Shown: positions 52,569-61,349 of the stretch, piece by piece
Layout of the letters: each line of letters begins with the position of its first letter
How positions within the stretch are numbered: position 1 is the stretch's first letter
Source: Acidisoma silvae
Lineage (GTDB): Bacteria > Pseudomonadota > Alphaproteobacteria > Acetobacterales > Acetobacteraceae
Direction: 5' to 3'
Length of the DNA stretch: 64,000 bases
NCBI RefSeq assembly: GCF_020618775.1
Contig: NZ_JAESVB010000001.1
Span: 558,001-622,000, forward strand
Translations under genes and position numbers: made by a program
Notes under the pieces: model-generated
Seen by the model: only the letters and a program-made list of their open reading frames with translations
The model's database searches: none
Told to the model about the DNA's origin: nothing

Positions 52569-54068
52569 ATGTCCGAGGCAAAGCTGAAGCCTAACTTTGC
52601 CTCGGCGATGGTGTCCTTTCGCGGCATTGCCGCCGTTATCGGCATCGCCATCGTCGTCCTGATCGCCGGCTGCATCCTCGTCCTGTTCGAAGGGCGGGCC
52701 GACCTCATCTATCGCGCCAATATGATGGCCGAGAATATTCTCGTCCTGGCCGAGCAGACCGTTCAGATTGAGGTCAGCCGCTACGATATCCGTCTGCAGG
52801 ACATTGCCTCAACGCTGGCGTCGTCGTCGGTGCAGGACGGCATGCTGCCGGGTGTGGACAATCTTTTCGGTGGCATCGCCGAGCGCGAAAGTGCCGGTGA
52901 CATTATTGTCGTCAATGCCGCTGGGCAGGTTCTGATGAGCTCGCGCCCGGAACTGACCAGCAAATACCTCGGCGTGCTCCCGACCGTCGTATCCAGCGCG
53001 CGCTTTGGCGCCAACGGGCTGGGTATCAGCAGCGTCGTCAAAGCCCGGGCGCGTGAGCCCGAGGTGGCGCTGATCCGGCGGGTGCAGGATCAGCGGTCGA
53101 ACCAAACTGTCGACGTTATCGCGATGCTGCCGATGTCCTGGATTCAAGGTGTCTTCAGCCAGATCAAGCTTGGCAATCACGGCATCATCGGGCTGGTCGA
53201 CGCCAACCATATCCTGCTGGCCCGCAAGCCCTTGGTCGCGGAAAAGATTTGTGCGGTCGTGCCGGTACCGCCTGCGCTTGAGCAGGAACCCAATGGCGGC
53301 ATTTACCGGGAATCACGCAAATCGGTGATCGACGGCCACTTCAGGCTTGTTACCGCAAGCCGCGTCGGCGATTTGCCGCTTTACGTTTTCGTTGGCCTGT
53401 CCAAGCAGGATATTTTTCTCGGCTGGAACAACCGCGCTTTGGTGCTGCTGGCTTCGGTCGGCGTTCTGGCGGTGATCGTGGTGGCATTGATGCTCGCCGT
53501 TATCCAGCAGTTGCGAAGCAAACTGCTGCAGGACCGGCAGCTGCATGAATTGAATCTGCAATTGCAGGAACTGGCGCGCACGGATCCGCTGACCGGATTG
53601 CTGAACCGGCGTGGTTTCGACGAAAGCATCGCGCGGGAATGGCGGCGCTGCCGGCGTTCGGCCAAGCCCATCGCGCTGCTGATGATCGATGCCGATTATT
53701 TCAAGCAATATAACGACCACTACGGGCACCAGTCCGGCGACAACGTTCTGCGGATGCTGTCGCGCTGCATCGAAGAAACCATACGCAGGCCCGGCGATAT
53801 CGCTGCCCGCTATGGCGGTGAGGAATTCGCGGTCGTGTTGCCGGATACGCATCGCGAAGGCGCGGTCATGATTGCCGAGACAATCCGGACGAAGCTGTCG
53901 GTTCTGGCGCTCGCGCATGCCCCGCGGAACGACATCGTCACCATCAGCGTAGGGTTGGCCTATGCCGAGGCCGGCGAGATCGAAAGCGTCGAGGCGCTGG
54001 TCGCGCAGGCCGATGCCGCGCTGTATCGCAGCAAGGCCGCCGGCCGCAATCGCGTTACCCTGGCCTGA
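52569..54068 (+). CDS. Membrane-anchored diguanylate cyclase
   Basis: 499 residues. TM1 lies at about 18-41, a Cache/CHASE-like periplasmic sensor at 42-285 (for example IIVVNAAGQVLMSSRPELTS), TM2 near 285-315 (LLASVGVLAVIVVALMLAVI), and the GGDEF domain from about 340: ARTDPLTGLLNRRGFD, LLMIDADYFKQYNDHYGHQS, active site GGEEF 416-420, and inhibitory RxxD (RPGD, 407-410) five residues before it. It should make c-di-GMP with product inhibition in response to a periplasmic signal. ATG 52569 is chosen; the open frame upstream reaches the previous terminator. Confidence 0.93.
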   Translation: MSEAKLKPNFASAMVSFRGIAAVIGIAIVVLIAGCILVLFEGRADLIYRANMMAENILVLAEQTVQIEVSRYDIRLQDIASTLASSSVQDGMLPGVDNLFGGIAERESAGDIIVVNAAGQVLMSSRPELTSKYLGVLPTVVSSARFGANGLGISSVVKARAREPEVALIRRVQDQRSNQTVDVIAMLPMSWIQGVFSQIKLGNHGIIGLVDANHILLARKPLVAEKICAVVPVPPALEQEPNGGIYRESRKSVIDGHFRLVTASRVGDLPLYVFVGLSKQDIFLGWNNRALVLLASVGVLAVIVVALMLAVIQQLRSKLLQDRQLHELNLQLQELARTDPLTGLLNRRGFDESIAREWRRCRRSAKPIALLMIDADYFKQYNDHYGHQSGDNVLRMLSRCIEETIRRPGDIAARYGGEEFAVVLPDTHREGAVMIAETIRTKLSVLALAHAPRNDIVTISVGLAYAEAGEIESVEALVAQADAALYRSKAAGRNRVTLA

Positions 54069-54092
54069 TCCTGGCCTGATCCTGGCCTGTCC
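54060..54092. repeat. Three tandem 11-base units at the cyclase stop codon
   Basis: CTGGCCTGATC occurs twice head-to-tail and a third time as CTGGCCTGTCC. The first unit contains the cyclase TGA stop. Probably a local duplication. Confidence 0.6.
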
Positions 54093-54122
54093 GCAGGCGG
54101 CGGCACGCGGACCCCGCCGCCG

Positions 54123-54491
54123 TCAGGCGGCCGCTGTTTCGGGAACCTCGCCGCCCCTGGGGCCCCAGAAAATCACCCAGGTCGCGAAATCGTCGCTCAT
54201 GTCCAGAAAGAAATGCGGGTTGCCGGCCGGCACGAAGAGCACGTCGCCGGTTTCGGCCGGCATGACGGTGCCGTTATGGTCGAACCGCGCCCGGCCGCTG
54301 ACGACGACGTAAAGCTCGTCCTGCGCATGGGGTGACTGACGGTCCGTGCCACGTGGGGCGAAGATTTCAACCGACATGGTGCCGTGGCGGAAGGCATCAG
54401 CAAAAGGCACGCCTTCCGGCCAGATGGCATCCGGCGGCCCCGGCAGGCGGGCAAGGTGTGCGCTCAAAGAAGCCCTTAGCGTCTCAGCCAT
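54123..54491 (-). CDS. Cupin-domain protein
   Basis: 122-residue single-domain cupin. Motif 1 is RQSPHAQDELYVVVSGRARF (metal-binding His and Glu), motif 2 is GDVLFVPAGNPHFFLD with the second His. Function unknown; small cupins may bind a ligand or act as simple enzymes. It lies 30 bases before ureG on the same strand, so it sits at the head of the last part of the urease cluster only by position. It ends convergently with the cyclase gene. Confidence 0.82.
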   Translation of the reverse strand: MAETLRASLSAHLARLPGPPDAIWPEGVPFADAFRHGTMSVEIFAPRGTDRQSPHAQDELYVVVSGRARFDHNGTVMPAETGDVLFVPAGNPHFFLDMSDDFATWVIFWGPRGGEVPETAAA

Positions 54492-54521
54492 GACCGCCTC
54501 CCTGTCTGCCTGGGGATAATG

Positions 54522-55148
54522 TTACGCCGCGCGGGACAGGCCGCCCTGGCGTTCGATGAAAGCCGCGATATCGGCCACGCCCTGGCCCGCGCGGATATTG
54601 GTGAAGACGAAGGGCCGCTCGCCGCGCATCTTCCGCGAGTCTCTGTCCATCACATCCAGGCTGGCGCCGACATGGGGCGCCAGATCAATCTTGTTGATGA
54701 CAAGAAGATCGCTGCGCGTGATGCCCGGGCCGCCCTTGCGGGGGATCTTGTCGCCGGCCGAAACGTCGATGACATAGATGGTGATGTCCGCAAGCTCGGG
54801 GCTGAAGGTGGCTGCCAGATTGTCGCCGCCGCTTTCGATCAGGATCACGTCAAGGCCGGGGAAGCGTTTGTTGAGATCGGCGACGCCGGCGAGATTGATG
54901 CTGGCATCCTCGCGGATGGCGGTATGCGGGCAGCCGCCGGTCTCGATGCCCAGGATGCGGTCAGGCGTCAGGCTGCCGGCGCGGGTCAGAAACTCCGCGT
55001 CTTCCTTGGTGTAGATGTCATTGGTGATAGCCGCGATGTTGTAGGCCTCGCGCAAAGTCTTGCAGAGCGCATCCATGAGCGCGGTCTTGCCGGTGCCGAC
55101 CGGGCCGCCGATGCCCACGCGAAGCGGGCCGTGGGGTGAAGAACTCAT
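54522..55148 (-). CDS. ureG: Urease accessory GTPase UreG
   Basis: 208-residue SIMIBI GTPase powering nickel delivery to urease. Seen: P-loop [31 protein letters not shown], the metal-binding Cys-Pro-His in [32 protein letters not shown], and the base-recognition [11 protein letters not shown]. The start overlaps the ureF stop by 4 bases. Last gene of ureDABCEFG. Confidence 0.97.
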   Translation of the reverse strand: MSSSPHGPLRVGIGGPVGTGKTALMDALCKTLREAYNIAAITNDIYTKEDAEFLTRAGSLTPDRILGIETGGCPHTAIREDASINLAGVADLNKRFPGLDVILIESGGDNLAATFSPELADITIYVIDVSAGDKIPRKGGPGITRSDLLVINKIDLAPHVGASLDVMDRDSRKMRGERPFVFTNIRAGQGVADIAAFIERQGGLSRAA

Positions 55149-55819
55149 GTGCGGAACAACCTCGTATATTGCGTTTCGTGATGCATGGCGGCGAGGTCAG
55201 CGCGGATGGCGCTGCTGCCGATATCGTCCAATGTCAGGTCGCGGCTTTCATCGCAGACCGCGACGAGGACGGGCTCAAGGGCTGCCAGGATGCGCAGTCC
55301 CGCCTGCTGGCCCAGCGGAATGATGCGCACGGCGGAGGAGACCATATTGGCCGCGAATGTGTGCAGAAAGCCTAAAGTTGCGCGGTCCTCGGCAATGCCA
55401 TGCGCAGCTGCCACGGCGCCGACCGCGACCGGATAGGCGATATCGTCGCCCAGCCGCTGCAATATAGGATGTGGCCAGGCGCGTGCGGCGGCGAGGAAGG
55501 CATTGCCCTGGGCTGTCGTCTCCAGCAGTCGCTCGCGGCAGCCGGGCAGGGCAGCGGCCAGGTCCGCGATCTCGGCCAGCGCGGCGGCGTCACCCGCCGC
55601 GCGATGGGCGTGGCGCAGCAGAATAGCATCCGTGCGCCCGCTGCCTTGTTCCAGGATATCGACGATCCAGCCGACGATGCCGGCGGTGGATTTCGCATCG
55701 CCCGTTTCCACGGCCCATTCGATGCCGTGGCTATAAGCGAAGCCACCCGTGGGGAAGGCCGGCGACAGCCAGGTCAACAGCTTCAGAAAGCCGTCGTCGC
55801 TGAGGGACGCCTCAGTCAT
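55145..55819 (-). CDS. ureF: Urease accessory protein UreF
   Basis: 224-residue helical activator that links UreD with the UreG GTPase. Seen: [66 protein letters not shown] and [22 protein letters not shown] 55819 begins the conserved part; it overlaps the ureE end by 8 bases, inside the DNA for the His-rich tail. It overlaps ureG by 4 bases. Confidence 0.94.
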   Translation of the reverse strand: MTEASLSDDGFLKLLTWLSPAFPTGGFAYSHGIEWAVETGDAKSTAGIVGWIVDILEQGSGRTDAILLRHAHRAAGDAAALAEIADLAAALPGCRERLLETTAQGNAFLAAARAWPHPILQRLGDDIAYPVAVGAVAAAHGIAEDRATLGFLHTFAANMVSSAVRIIPLGQQAGLRILAALEPVLVAVCDESRDLTLDDIGSSAIRADLAAMHHETQYTRLFRT

Positions 55820-56303
55820 GGTGGTGGTGGTCATCGTCGTCATGATGGTGGTGATGATGGCCGCCGCCGGTGCCGGGCGCATAGGCACCCGATTCCGGGT
55901 CGAAAGGCGCTTCGTTTTCCTCGGCATGGCCGCCGAGCAGTTCGACCATTTCGGCAATGACGTGATCGTAGCGGATGCGGATTTCGCCGGGCAGGAACTG
56001 CACGGGCAGATGCCGGTTGCCCAGGTGCCAGGCGATGCGCATCAGCGCGTCCTCGTCATGGGCGTGGATATCCAGCACGCGTTCCGGCATGGCCTGCACG
56101 GCCAGAATGCGGCCGTCTTCCAGGCGCAACCCATCGCCATGCTTCAAGGCCACGGCCTGCGGCAGGTCCAGCAGGCATTCCGCGCCCGAGACGGTCTTGA
56201 GCAGAAAGCGGCGGCGATGCCGATGGTCATGGTCCAGCAGCACGGCATCCGCCGCTTGGTCCTTCGCCCAGCTTCCTGCCGCCAGATATTCAGTCGCGCG
56301 CAT
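55812..56303 (-). CDS. ureE: Urease accessory nickel chaperone UreE
   Basis: 163 residues. The N-terminal peptide-binding domain (LLDHDHRHRRRFLLKTVSG) and the metal-binding domain with AWHLGNRHLPVQF are typical. The last 15 residues are [15 protein letters not shown], a nickel-storing tail. It follows ureC after 160 bases, much wider than the other gaps in the cluster, because palindromic repeat copy B lies there. The 3' end overlaps ureF. Confidence 0.95.
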   Translation of the reverse strand: MRATEYLAAGSWAKDQAADAVLLDHDHRHRRRFLLKTVSGAECLLDLPQAVALKHGDGLRLEDGRILAVQAMPERVLDIHAHDEDALMRIAWHLGNRHLPVQFLPGEIRIRYDHVIAEMVELLGGHAEENEAPFDPESGAYAPGTGGGHHHHHHDDDDHHHHD

Positions 56304-56335
56304 ATTTACTCTTTCCAGCCACCGTCAAAGGTCGC

Positions 56336-56434
56336 GTCACCCGCGGGCTTGTCCCGCGGGTCTACCCGCTGCGGCGCCCTGACGTCGTGCAAGCGCCCGA
56401 GCGGGTGGATCCCCGGCACAAGGCCGGGGATGAC
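56336..56434. repeat. Paired palindromic repeat, copy B
   Basis: The left half begins GTCACCCGCGG at 56336; the right half ends GGGGATGAC at 56434. Each is a hairpin, and the two halves are inverted copies, both continuing into (T/C)ACCCGCT. The central part (CGGCGCCC...GCGCCC) resembles copy A. It lies between ureC and ureE within the urease operon. Confidence 0.8.
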
Positions 56435-56463
56435 AGTAGGGAGGGCAGGGCGGTGTGCCCTCA

Positions 56464-58170
56464 TCAAAACAGGAAATACCGCTGCGCCATGGGCAGCACG
56501 GTTGCCGGTTCGCAGGTCAACAGCACGCCGTCGGCCCGCACTTCATAGGTTTCCGGGTCAACCTCGATATTCGGCGTCGCATCGTTATGCACCATGCTGG
56601 CTTTGCCGATGCCGCCGCGCGTGTTGCTGACGGCGACAAGCTCGCGCGACAGGCCAAGGTTGCGGCCGATATCGGCGTCGATCGCGGCACCCGAGACGAA
56701 GAGCACGGAGGACAGCGTCAGGCTGCGTCCGAAACTGCCGAACATCGGCCGTGAATGGATCGGCTGCGGCGTCGGGATGGAAGCATTCGGGTCACCCATC
56801 ATCGCGGTCGCGATGGTGCCGGATTTCAGCACCATATCCGGCTTCACGCCGAAAAAGGCCGGATTCCACAGCACGAGGTCAGCCAGCTTGCCGAGTTCGA
56901 TGGAGCCGATATGCTCGGAAATGCCATGCGCGATGGCCGGGTTGATGGTGTATTTCGCGATATAGCGCTTCACCCGGTTGTTGTCGGCCGGGCCGTCGCC
57001 CGCCAGCGATCCGCGCTGCACCTTCATCTTATGCGCCGTCTGCCATGTGCGGGTGATCACCTCGCCCACGCGGCCCATGGCCTGGCTGTCGGAACTGATG
57101 ATCGAGAAGGCGCCGAGGTCATGCAGGATGTCTTCGGCGGCGATCGTCTCGCGCCGGATGCGGCTTTCCGCGAAGGCGATATCTTCGGGGATTTCCGGGT
57201 CCAGGTGATGACACACCATCAGCATGTCCAGATGCTCGTCCAGCGTATTGCGCGTATACGGGCGCGTCGGGTTGGTGCTGGACGGAATGACGTTCGGCAG
57301 GCCGGCGACGCGGATGATATCCGGCGCATGGCCGCCGCCCGCGCCCTCGGTATGATAGGCGTGGATGGTGCGCCCGCCGATGGCGGCGATTGAGTCCTCC
57401 ACGAAGCCGCTTTCGTTCAGCGTATCCGTATGGATCATCACCTGAACGTCGAAGCGGTCGGCAACCGTCAGGCAGTTGTCGATGGCGGCAGGCGTGGTGC
57501 CCCAATCCTCATGCAGTTTCAGGGCACAGGCCCCGGCACGGATCATCTCCTCCAGAGCTTCGGGGCGCGACGCATTGCCCTTGCCGGCGAAAGCCAGGTT
57601 CATCGGCAGGCCTTCGGCCGCCTGCAACATGCGGGCGAGATGGAAGGGGCCGGGCGTGCAGGTCGTGGCCGCCGTGCCGGTGGCCGGCCCGGTGCCGCCG
57701 CCCAGCATGGTCGTCAGGCCCGAGGTCAGCGCCTCATCCACCTGCTGCGGGCAGATGAAATGGATATGGCTGTCGAAGCCGCCGGCCGTCAAAATGCGGC
57801 CTTCGCCGGCAATGATTTCCGTTCCCGGTCCGATGATGATGGTCACACCCGGCTGCGTGTCCGGGTTGCCGGCCTTGCCGATGCCGGCGATGCGCCCGCC
57901 CTTGATGGCGACATCGGCTTTGACGATGCCCCAATGGTCGATGATCAGCGCGTTGGTGATGACGGTATCGGCGGCACCTGCGGCATTGGTGACCTGGGAC
58001 TGGCCCATGCCGTCACGAATGACCTTGCCGCCACCGAATTTCACTTCCTCGCCGTAGGTGGTGAAATCCTTCTCCACTTCGACGAAAAGCTCGGTATCGG
58101 CCAGACGCACGCGGTCGCCCACCGTGGGGCCGAACATATGCGCATAGGCATGGCGGGACATACGGGCCAT
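56464..58170 (-). CDS. ureC: Urease subunit alpha (catalytic)
   Basis: 568-residue catalytic subunit holding the binuclear nickel site. Seen: [12 protein letters not shown] with His135 and His137, the carbamylated Lys218 in [41 protein letters not shown], the flap [14 protein letters not shown] with the proton-donor His, and [17 protein letters not shown] 58170 lies 4 bases after the ureB stop; the longer frame overlaps ureB. Splits urea into ammonia and carbamate in the cytoplasm. Confidence 0.98.
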   Translation of the reverse strand: MARMSRHAYAHMFGPTVGDRVRLADTELFVEVEKDFTTYGEEVKFGGGKVIRDGMGQSQVTNAAGAADTVITNALIIDHWGIVKADVAIKGGRIAGIGKAGNPDTQPGVTIIIGPGTEIIAGEGRILTAGGFDSHIHFICPQQVDEALTSGLTTMLGGGTGPATGTAATTCTPGPFHLARMLQAAEGLPMNLAFAGKGNASRPEALEEMIRAGACALKLHEDWGTTPAAIDNCLTVADRFDVQVMIHTDTLNESGFVEDSIAAIGGRTIHAYHTEGAGGGHAPDIIRVAGLPNVIPSSTNPTRPYTRNTLDEHLDMLMVCHHLDPEIPEDIAFAESRIRRETIAAEDILHDLGAFSIISSDSQAMGRVGEVITRTWQTAHKMKVQRGSLAGDGPADNNRVKRYIAKYTINPAIAHGISEHIGSIELGKLADLVLWNPAFFGVKPDMVLKSGTIATAMMGDPNASIPTPQPIHSRPMFGSFGRSLTLSSVLFVSGAAIDADIGRNLGLSRELVAVSNTRGGIGKASMVHNDATPNIEVDPETYEVRADGVLLTCEPATVLPMAQRYFLF

Positions 58171-58174
58171 GGGG

Positions 58175-58486
58175 TCAGGCCTCCAGTTTGCCGGAGACAT
58201 CGCCCCGGAAACCATAAATGACGCGGGCGCCGCGAATGGGGATCAGCGTCACCTCGCGGGATTGTCCGGGCTCAAACCGCACGGCGGTGCCGGCGGCGAT
58301 ATCCAGCCGATAGCCGCGCGCGGCGGCGCGGTCGAAGGCGAGGCCCGGATTGGTTTCCGCGAAATGGTAGTGGCTGCCGACCTGCACCGGGCGGTCTCCG
58401 GTATTGGCGACGGTCAGCGTGATCGGCACGGCACCGGCATTCAGCGCGATATCGCCGTCAGCCGGGATCAGTTCTCCGGGGATCAT
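58175..58486 (-). CDS. ureB: Urease subunit beta
   Basis: 103 residues: [18 protein letters not shown] at the start, [20 protein letters not shown] and [20 protein letters not shown] are all signatures of the small structural subunit. It lies between ureA (11 bases) and ureC (4 bases), a separate gene as in most proteobacteria. Confidence 0.97.
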   Translation of the reverse strand: MIPGELIPADGDIALNAGAVPITLTVANTGDRPVQVGSHYHFAETNPGLAFDRAAARGYRLDIAAGTAVRFEPGQSREVTLIPIRGARVIYGFRGDVSGKLEA

Positions 58487-58497
58487 GGGCGGCTCCT

Positions 58498-58800
58498 TCA
58501 GCGGATCGGCTGGTGGACGGTGACGAGCTTGGTGCCGTCGGGGAAGGTCGCTTCCACCTGCACGTCATGGATCATCTCGGGGATGCCTTCCATGACCTGA
58601 TCGCGGGTGATGACATGGGCGCCGGCTTCCATCAGATCGGCGACGGTGCGGCCGTCGCGCGCGCCTTCGACCACGAAATCGGTGATGAGCGCGATGGCCT
58701 CGGGATAGTTGAGCACCACGCCACGCTCCAGCCGGCGGCGCGCGACATTGGCGGCCATGGCAATGAGCAGCTTGTCTTTTTCTCTGGGCGTCAGGTTCAC
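58498..58800 (-). CDS. ureA: Urease subunit gamma
   Basis: 100 residues: [20 protein letters not shown] at the start, [20 protein letters not shown], and [20 protein letters not shown] near the end. It starts with GTG at 58800, preceded by GGGAGAGAG. The length is standard. It lies 18 bases after ureD and 11 before ureB. Confidence 0.97.
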   Translation of the reverse strand: MNLTPREKDKLLIAMAANVARRRLERGVVLNYPEAIALITDFVVEGARDGRTVADLMEAGAHVITRDQVMEGIPEMIHDVQVEATFPDGTKLVTVHQPIR

Positions 58801-58818
58801 CTGAAACTCTCTCCCTAC

Positions 58819-59691
58819 CTACAATTGCCAGACGCGCGGCAAGGCAGCGCCGCCCCGCAGGATATCCAGACCCGTCATCACCGCTCGGCGCAAATTGGCC
58901 CCGTCGGTGGCCAGCAGTCTCGCAAGAACAAGGCCATTCCAGGCCGAGACGCCGGCTTCCAGACTATGATCCGGCAGAAGCCCCGGGCCAAGGGCCGCGC
59001 GCAAGGGTTCCACGAAATCCCCGGCATCGGGCCGCACGGCGACGATGGTTGCCATGGCCCGCGCATCGGCGAAGGTGCTGGCCCTGCCCATAAGGGTCGC
59101 CACTTCGCCGTCCAGCCGGGTCGCGTCATGCAGGATGAGCTTGCCGCCGTGGCGGATGACGATGCGGTCACGCAGGCTGATATCCTGCACCGTCTCGCCC
59201 ATCGCCTGCCGCCCGAAGATGAGGCTTTCCACGCCCAGGAAACGGGCGTCGGCGGCCATATCGACCGTCAGCGTCCGGTCCAGCTTGCAGCGGTCGAACA
59301 GGATCGTCTCCTGCGGCAGCCATTCCAGCAGCGCGCCCTCGGCGATGGTGAGGTTGGACCGGATGGTGGCGGGCGGGGAGGCGGGGCTCGCCCTGTAATA
59401 GCGCTCGGCCGCCTGGGTGGTGGTGACGAAATGGCTGCCCGGTCCGGCCTCGATGACGGCCGCCAGGTCATCCCCGCCGGTAATCCCGCCCGAAGTATTG
59501 AGCAGTACGGTCTCAGGGATGCCGCCTGGCTCAGGGCGCGGGTGCCGGGCCTTGAAACAGCCTTCCTGCCGCAGCACCGCCAGCACGGTGTCCGTGCCGC
59601 GCCGGTTGAAGGCGACGCGCAAGCGGCCATAGGCGCGCTGGGCGCGGGCGGAATAAGTGAGCTGGGCGGAATCCATGTCTCTCTGTGGCAT
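58819..59691 (-). CDS. ureD: Urease accessory protein UreD
   Basis: 290-residue scaffold forming the UreDFG complex on apo-urease. Seen: LLNTSGGITGGDDLAA (family hallmark), FVTTTQAAERYYRASP, EGALLEWLPQETILFDRCKL, and MGETVQDISLRDRIVIRHGG. Three starts are possible; ATG 59691 is taken, with ATG 59676 equally plausible and TTG 59709 unlikely. It is the first gene of the leftward urease run, divergent from a toxin-antitoxin pair across 58 bases. Confidence 0.94.
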   Translation of the reverse strand: MPQRDMDSAQLTYSARAQRAYGRLRVAFNRRGTDTVLAVLRQEGCFKARHPRPEPGGIPETVLLNTSGGITGGDDLAAVIEAGPGSHFVTTTQAAERYYRASPASPPATIRSNLTIAEGALLEWLPQETILFDRCKLDRTLTVDMAADARFLGVESLIFGRQAMGETVQDISLRDRIVIRHGGKLILHDATRLDGEVATLMGRASTFADARAMATIVAVRPDAGDFVEPLRAALGPGLLPDHSLEAGVSAWNGLVLARLLATDGANLRRAVMTGLDILRGGAALPRVWQL

Positions 59692-59749
59692 GAACGGCGG
59701 CGGGTTCAAATCCCTGGGTCTCTCAGGGCGTTTGTGCTAATATTGCGGG

Positions 59750-59938
59750 ATGCAGGAAGTTCCGCCCAAGATGTCGGACTTTGTGTCGGCTGAAGAAGCC
59801 GAGGCCTATGACCGCTGGTTTCGTGCCAAGGTCGAGGCCAGTCTTGCTGACACACGACCGACGGTCTCCCATGAAGAGGCTATGGCGCGCATCGAGACAA
59901 TTATCGAAAAAGCCCGGCAAGCGTCCAAGCGCGGATAA
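59750..59938 (+). CDS. Antitoxin of a ParDE/RelBE-type pair
   Basis: 62 residues, with SAEEAEAYDRWFRAKVEASL and a C-terminal EEAMARIETIIEKARQASKR, the usual look of short antitoxins paired with RelE-like toxins. The alternative start is ATG 59771 (MSDFVSAEE), which fits the family terminus and has AGGAAG 11 bases upstream. Its TAA overlaps the toxin ATG by one base. A CCCTG/CAGGG dyad (59712-59728) lies upstream and could be the autoregulatory site. On the strand opposite to the ure and urt genes. Confidence 0.8.
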   Translation: MQEVPPKMSDFVSAEEAEAYDRWFRAKVEASLADTRPTVSHEEAMARIETIIEKARQASKRG

Positions 59939-60213
59939 TGCTGCCTATTCGATGGCGAGAAGAAGCGCTGGAAGAACTCGAGCGGCTGATTTTCGAAATC
60001 GCGCAATCCAATCCAAGATCTGCCGCGCATTTGCGAGATCGTATCGTAAGCGTTGTTCTGCCTTTATCGAAGCATCCTTACCTCTATAGAACGGGTCGCG
60101 TTCCCGGAACGCGCGAATTGGTCGCGCATCCAAACTATATTGTCGTATATAAAATTCAGCCTCATCATATTGAAATAATTTCGGTAATTCACGCGCGACG
60201 GCGCTATCCCTGA
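59938..60213 (+). CDS. RelE/ParE-family toxin
   Basis: 91 residues: PIRWREEALEELERLIFEIA (two helices), HPYLYRTGRVPGTRELVAHP and YIVVYKIQPHHIEIISVIHA followed by RRRYP, matching the ParE-like fold with a C-terminal basic strand. The gene is clearly poorer in GC than urtE and ureD on either side, a sign of transfer. It starts on the last base of the antitoxin stop and ends 6 bases from the convergent urtE stop. Confidence 0.87.
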   Translation: MLPIRWREEALEELERLIFEIAQSNPRSAAHLRDRIVSVVLPLSKHPYLYRTGRVPGTRELVAHPNYIVVYKIQPHHIEIISVIHARRRYP

Positions 60214-60219
60214 CTAACC

Positions 60220-60915
60220 TCACACCGACAGATGCTTGCGCACTTCGGTCTCATCCAGGCTGTCGCGCGCGCCTGCCACGACGATGGACCCGCGATCCAT
60301 CACCGCCAGCGTCTGCGCCAGTTCATGGGCGAAATCGTAATATTGCTCCACCAGCAGGATCGCCATGGTGCCGCGACTGCGCAGCAGAGAAATGACGCGG
60401 CCGATATCCTTGATGATGCTGGGTTGAATACCCTCGGTCGGCTCATCCAGCACCAGCAGGCGCGGGCGCATGACAAGCGCGCGGCCGATGGCGAGCTGCT
60501 GCTGCTGGCCGCCTGACAGATCACCGCCGCGCCGGCCCATCATGCTTTTCAGGATCGGGAAGAGTTCGAAAATCTCTTCCGGAATTTTTCTTTCGCGGCG
60601 GGGTAGGACGGCGAAACCCGTTTCCAGGTTTTCCCGCACGGTGAGAAGAGGGAAGATGTCGCGGCCCTGCGGCACCCAGGCGATGCCGCGCTTGGCGCGC
60701 TCATAGGCCGGCATTTTGGCGATGCTGGTGCCTTCCCAGCGGATATCGCCGCCCGAGATGGGATGCGCCCCCGTTATCGCCCGCAGCAGGCTGGTCTTGC
60801 CGACACCGTTGCGGCCGAGGATGGAGGTGACGGTGCCGAGCTCGGCCTTGATAGAGACGCCACGCAGCGCGATGGCGGCGCCGTAATGCAGATTGACGTT
60901 CTGGACTTCAAGCAT
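60220..60915 (-). CDS. urtE: Urea ABC transporter ATPase UrtE
   Basis: 231-residue LivF-type ATPase. Seen: Walker A GRNGVGKTSLL, VPQGRDIFPLLTVRENLETG, signature LSGGQQQQLAIGRAL, Walker B LLVLDEPTEGIQPSII; the last sequence and the context favour UrtE over a generic branched-chain amino acid transporter. ATG 60915 has GGAGGA 5 bases upstream. It belongs to the urtBCDE run but is separated from urtD by a 434-base stretch containing the GIY-YIG element. Confidence 0.9.
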   Translation of the reverse strand: MLEVQNVNLHYGAAIALRGVSIKAELGTVTSILGRNGVGKTSLLRAITGAHPISGGDIRWEGTSIAKMPAYERAKRGIAWVPQGRDIFPLLTVRENLETGFAVLPRRERKIPEEIFELFPILKSMMGRRGGDLSGGQQQQLAIGRALVMRPRLLVLDEPTEGIQPSIIKDIGRVISLLRSRGTMAILLVEQYYDFAHELAQTLAVMDRGSIVVAGARDSLDETEVRKHLSV

Positions 60916-60962
60916 TGCGGTCCTCCTCCACAAACGTAAGCAGCGTCATACCGCTAAATAGC

Positions 60963-61335
60963 CGTCATGCCCGCGAATGCGGGCATCTTCTTGGGCGCCG
61001 CTACAGAATAGAATCATAAAGGTCATGCCATTCCGGGTTAGTTGTCTCGATCAAGGCCACCTTCCAGGCACGACGCCATTTCTTCAGCGCCTTTTCCCGG
61101 GCGATGGCATTCACGATCTCATCGTGCCGTTCGTAGTACACCAGTTGCTTCAGCCAATATCTCTGCGTGAAGCTCCTTGTTTCACCAGAACGATGCTGGC
61201 TTGAGCGGCCAATCAGATCGGACGTCACGCCGATATACAAAACTCCGTCGCGGCGGTTGGTCATGATATAGACCCAGCCACCTTTCTCCATGATGCGCCT
61301 CGTCTCCAGAAGATGCCCGCTTTCGCGGGCATGAC
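60963..61335. mobile_element. GIY-YIG element bounded by palindromic terminal inverted repeats
   Basis: The ends 60963-60990 and 61308-61335 are inverted copies, 27 of 28 bases identical, each a hairpin GTCATGCCCGCGAA(T/A)GCG ending ATCTTCT. They enclose only the GIY-YIG gene. The ends match the halves of copies A, B and C elsewhere in the window, in which no gene is present. No target duplication is visible at the borders. It lies between urtD and urtE. The mobile nature is inferred. Confidence 0.6.
61001..61291 (-). CDS. Small GIY-YIG nuclease-domain protein
   Basis: 96 residues of the single-domain GIY-YIG family: WVYIMTNRRDGVLYIGVTSD carries the (V)YI...YIG strands, DLIGRSSQHRSG the conserved Arg and His, and AIAREKALKKWRRAWKVALI the catalytic Glu helix; it ends NPEWHDLYDSIL. 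No extra DNA-binding domain is present. Proteins of this type are often annotated as UvrC-like but do not replace UvrC. Coding starts 17 bases inside the right repeat and stops 10 bases inside the left one, so it is the sole cargo of the palindrome-bounded element. Confidence 0.88.
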   Translation of the reverse strand: MEKGGWVYIMTNRRDGVLYIGVTSDLIGRSSQHRSGETRSFTQRYWLKQLVYYERHDEIVNAIAREKALKKWRRAWKVALIETTNPEWHDLYDSIL

Positions 61336-61349
61336 GGAATCATCGCGAA

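Noticed and set aside
59702-59735. GGTTCAAATCC, resembling a tRNA T-arm, upstream of ureD
   Set aside because: The flanking bases do not pair as a T-stem, and no anticodon or acceptor arms are found on either side.
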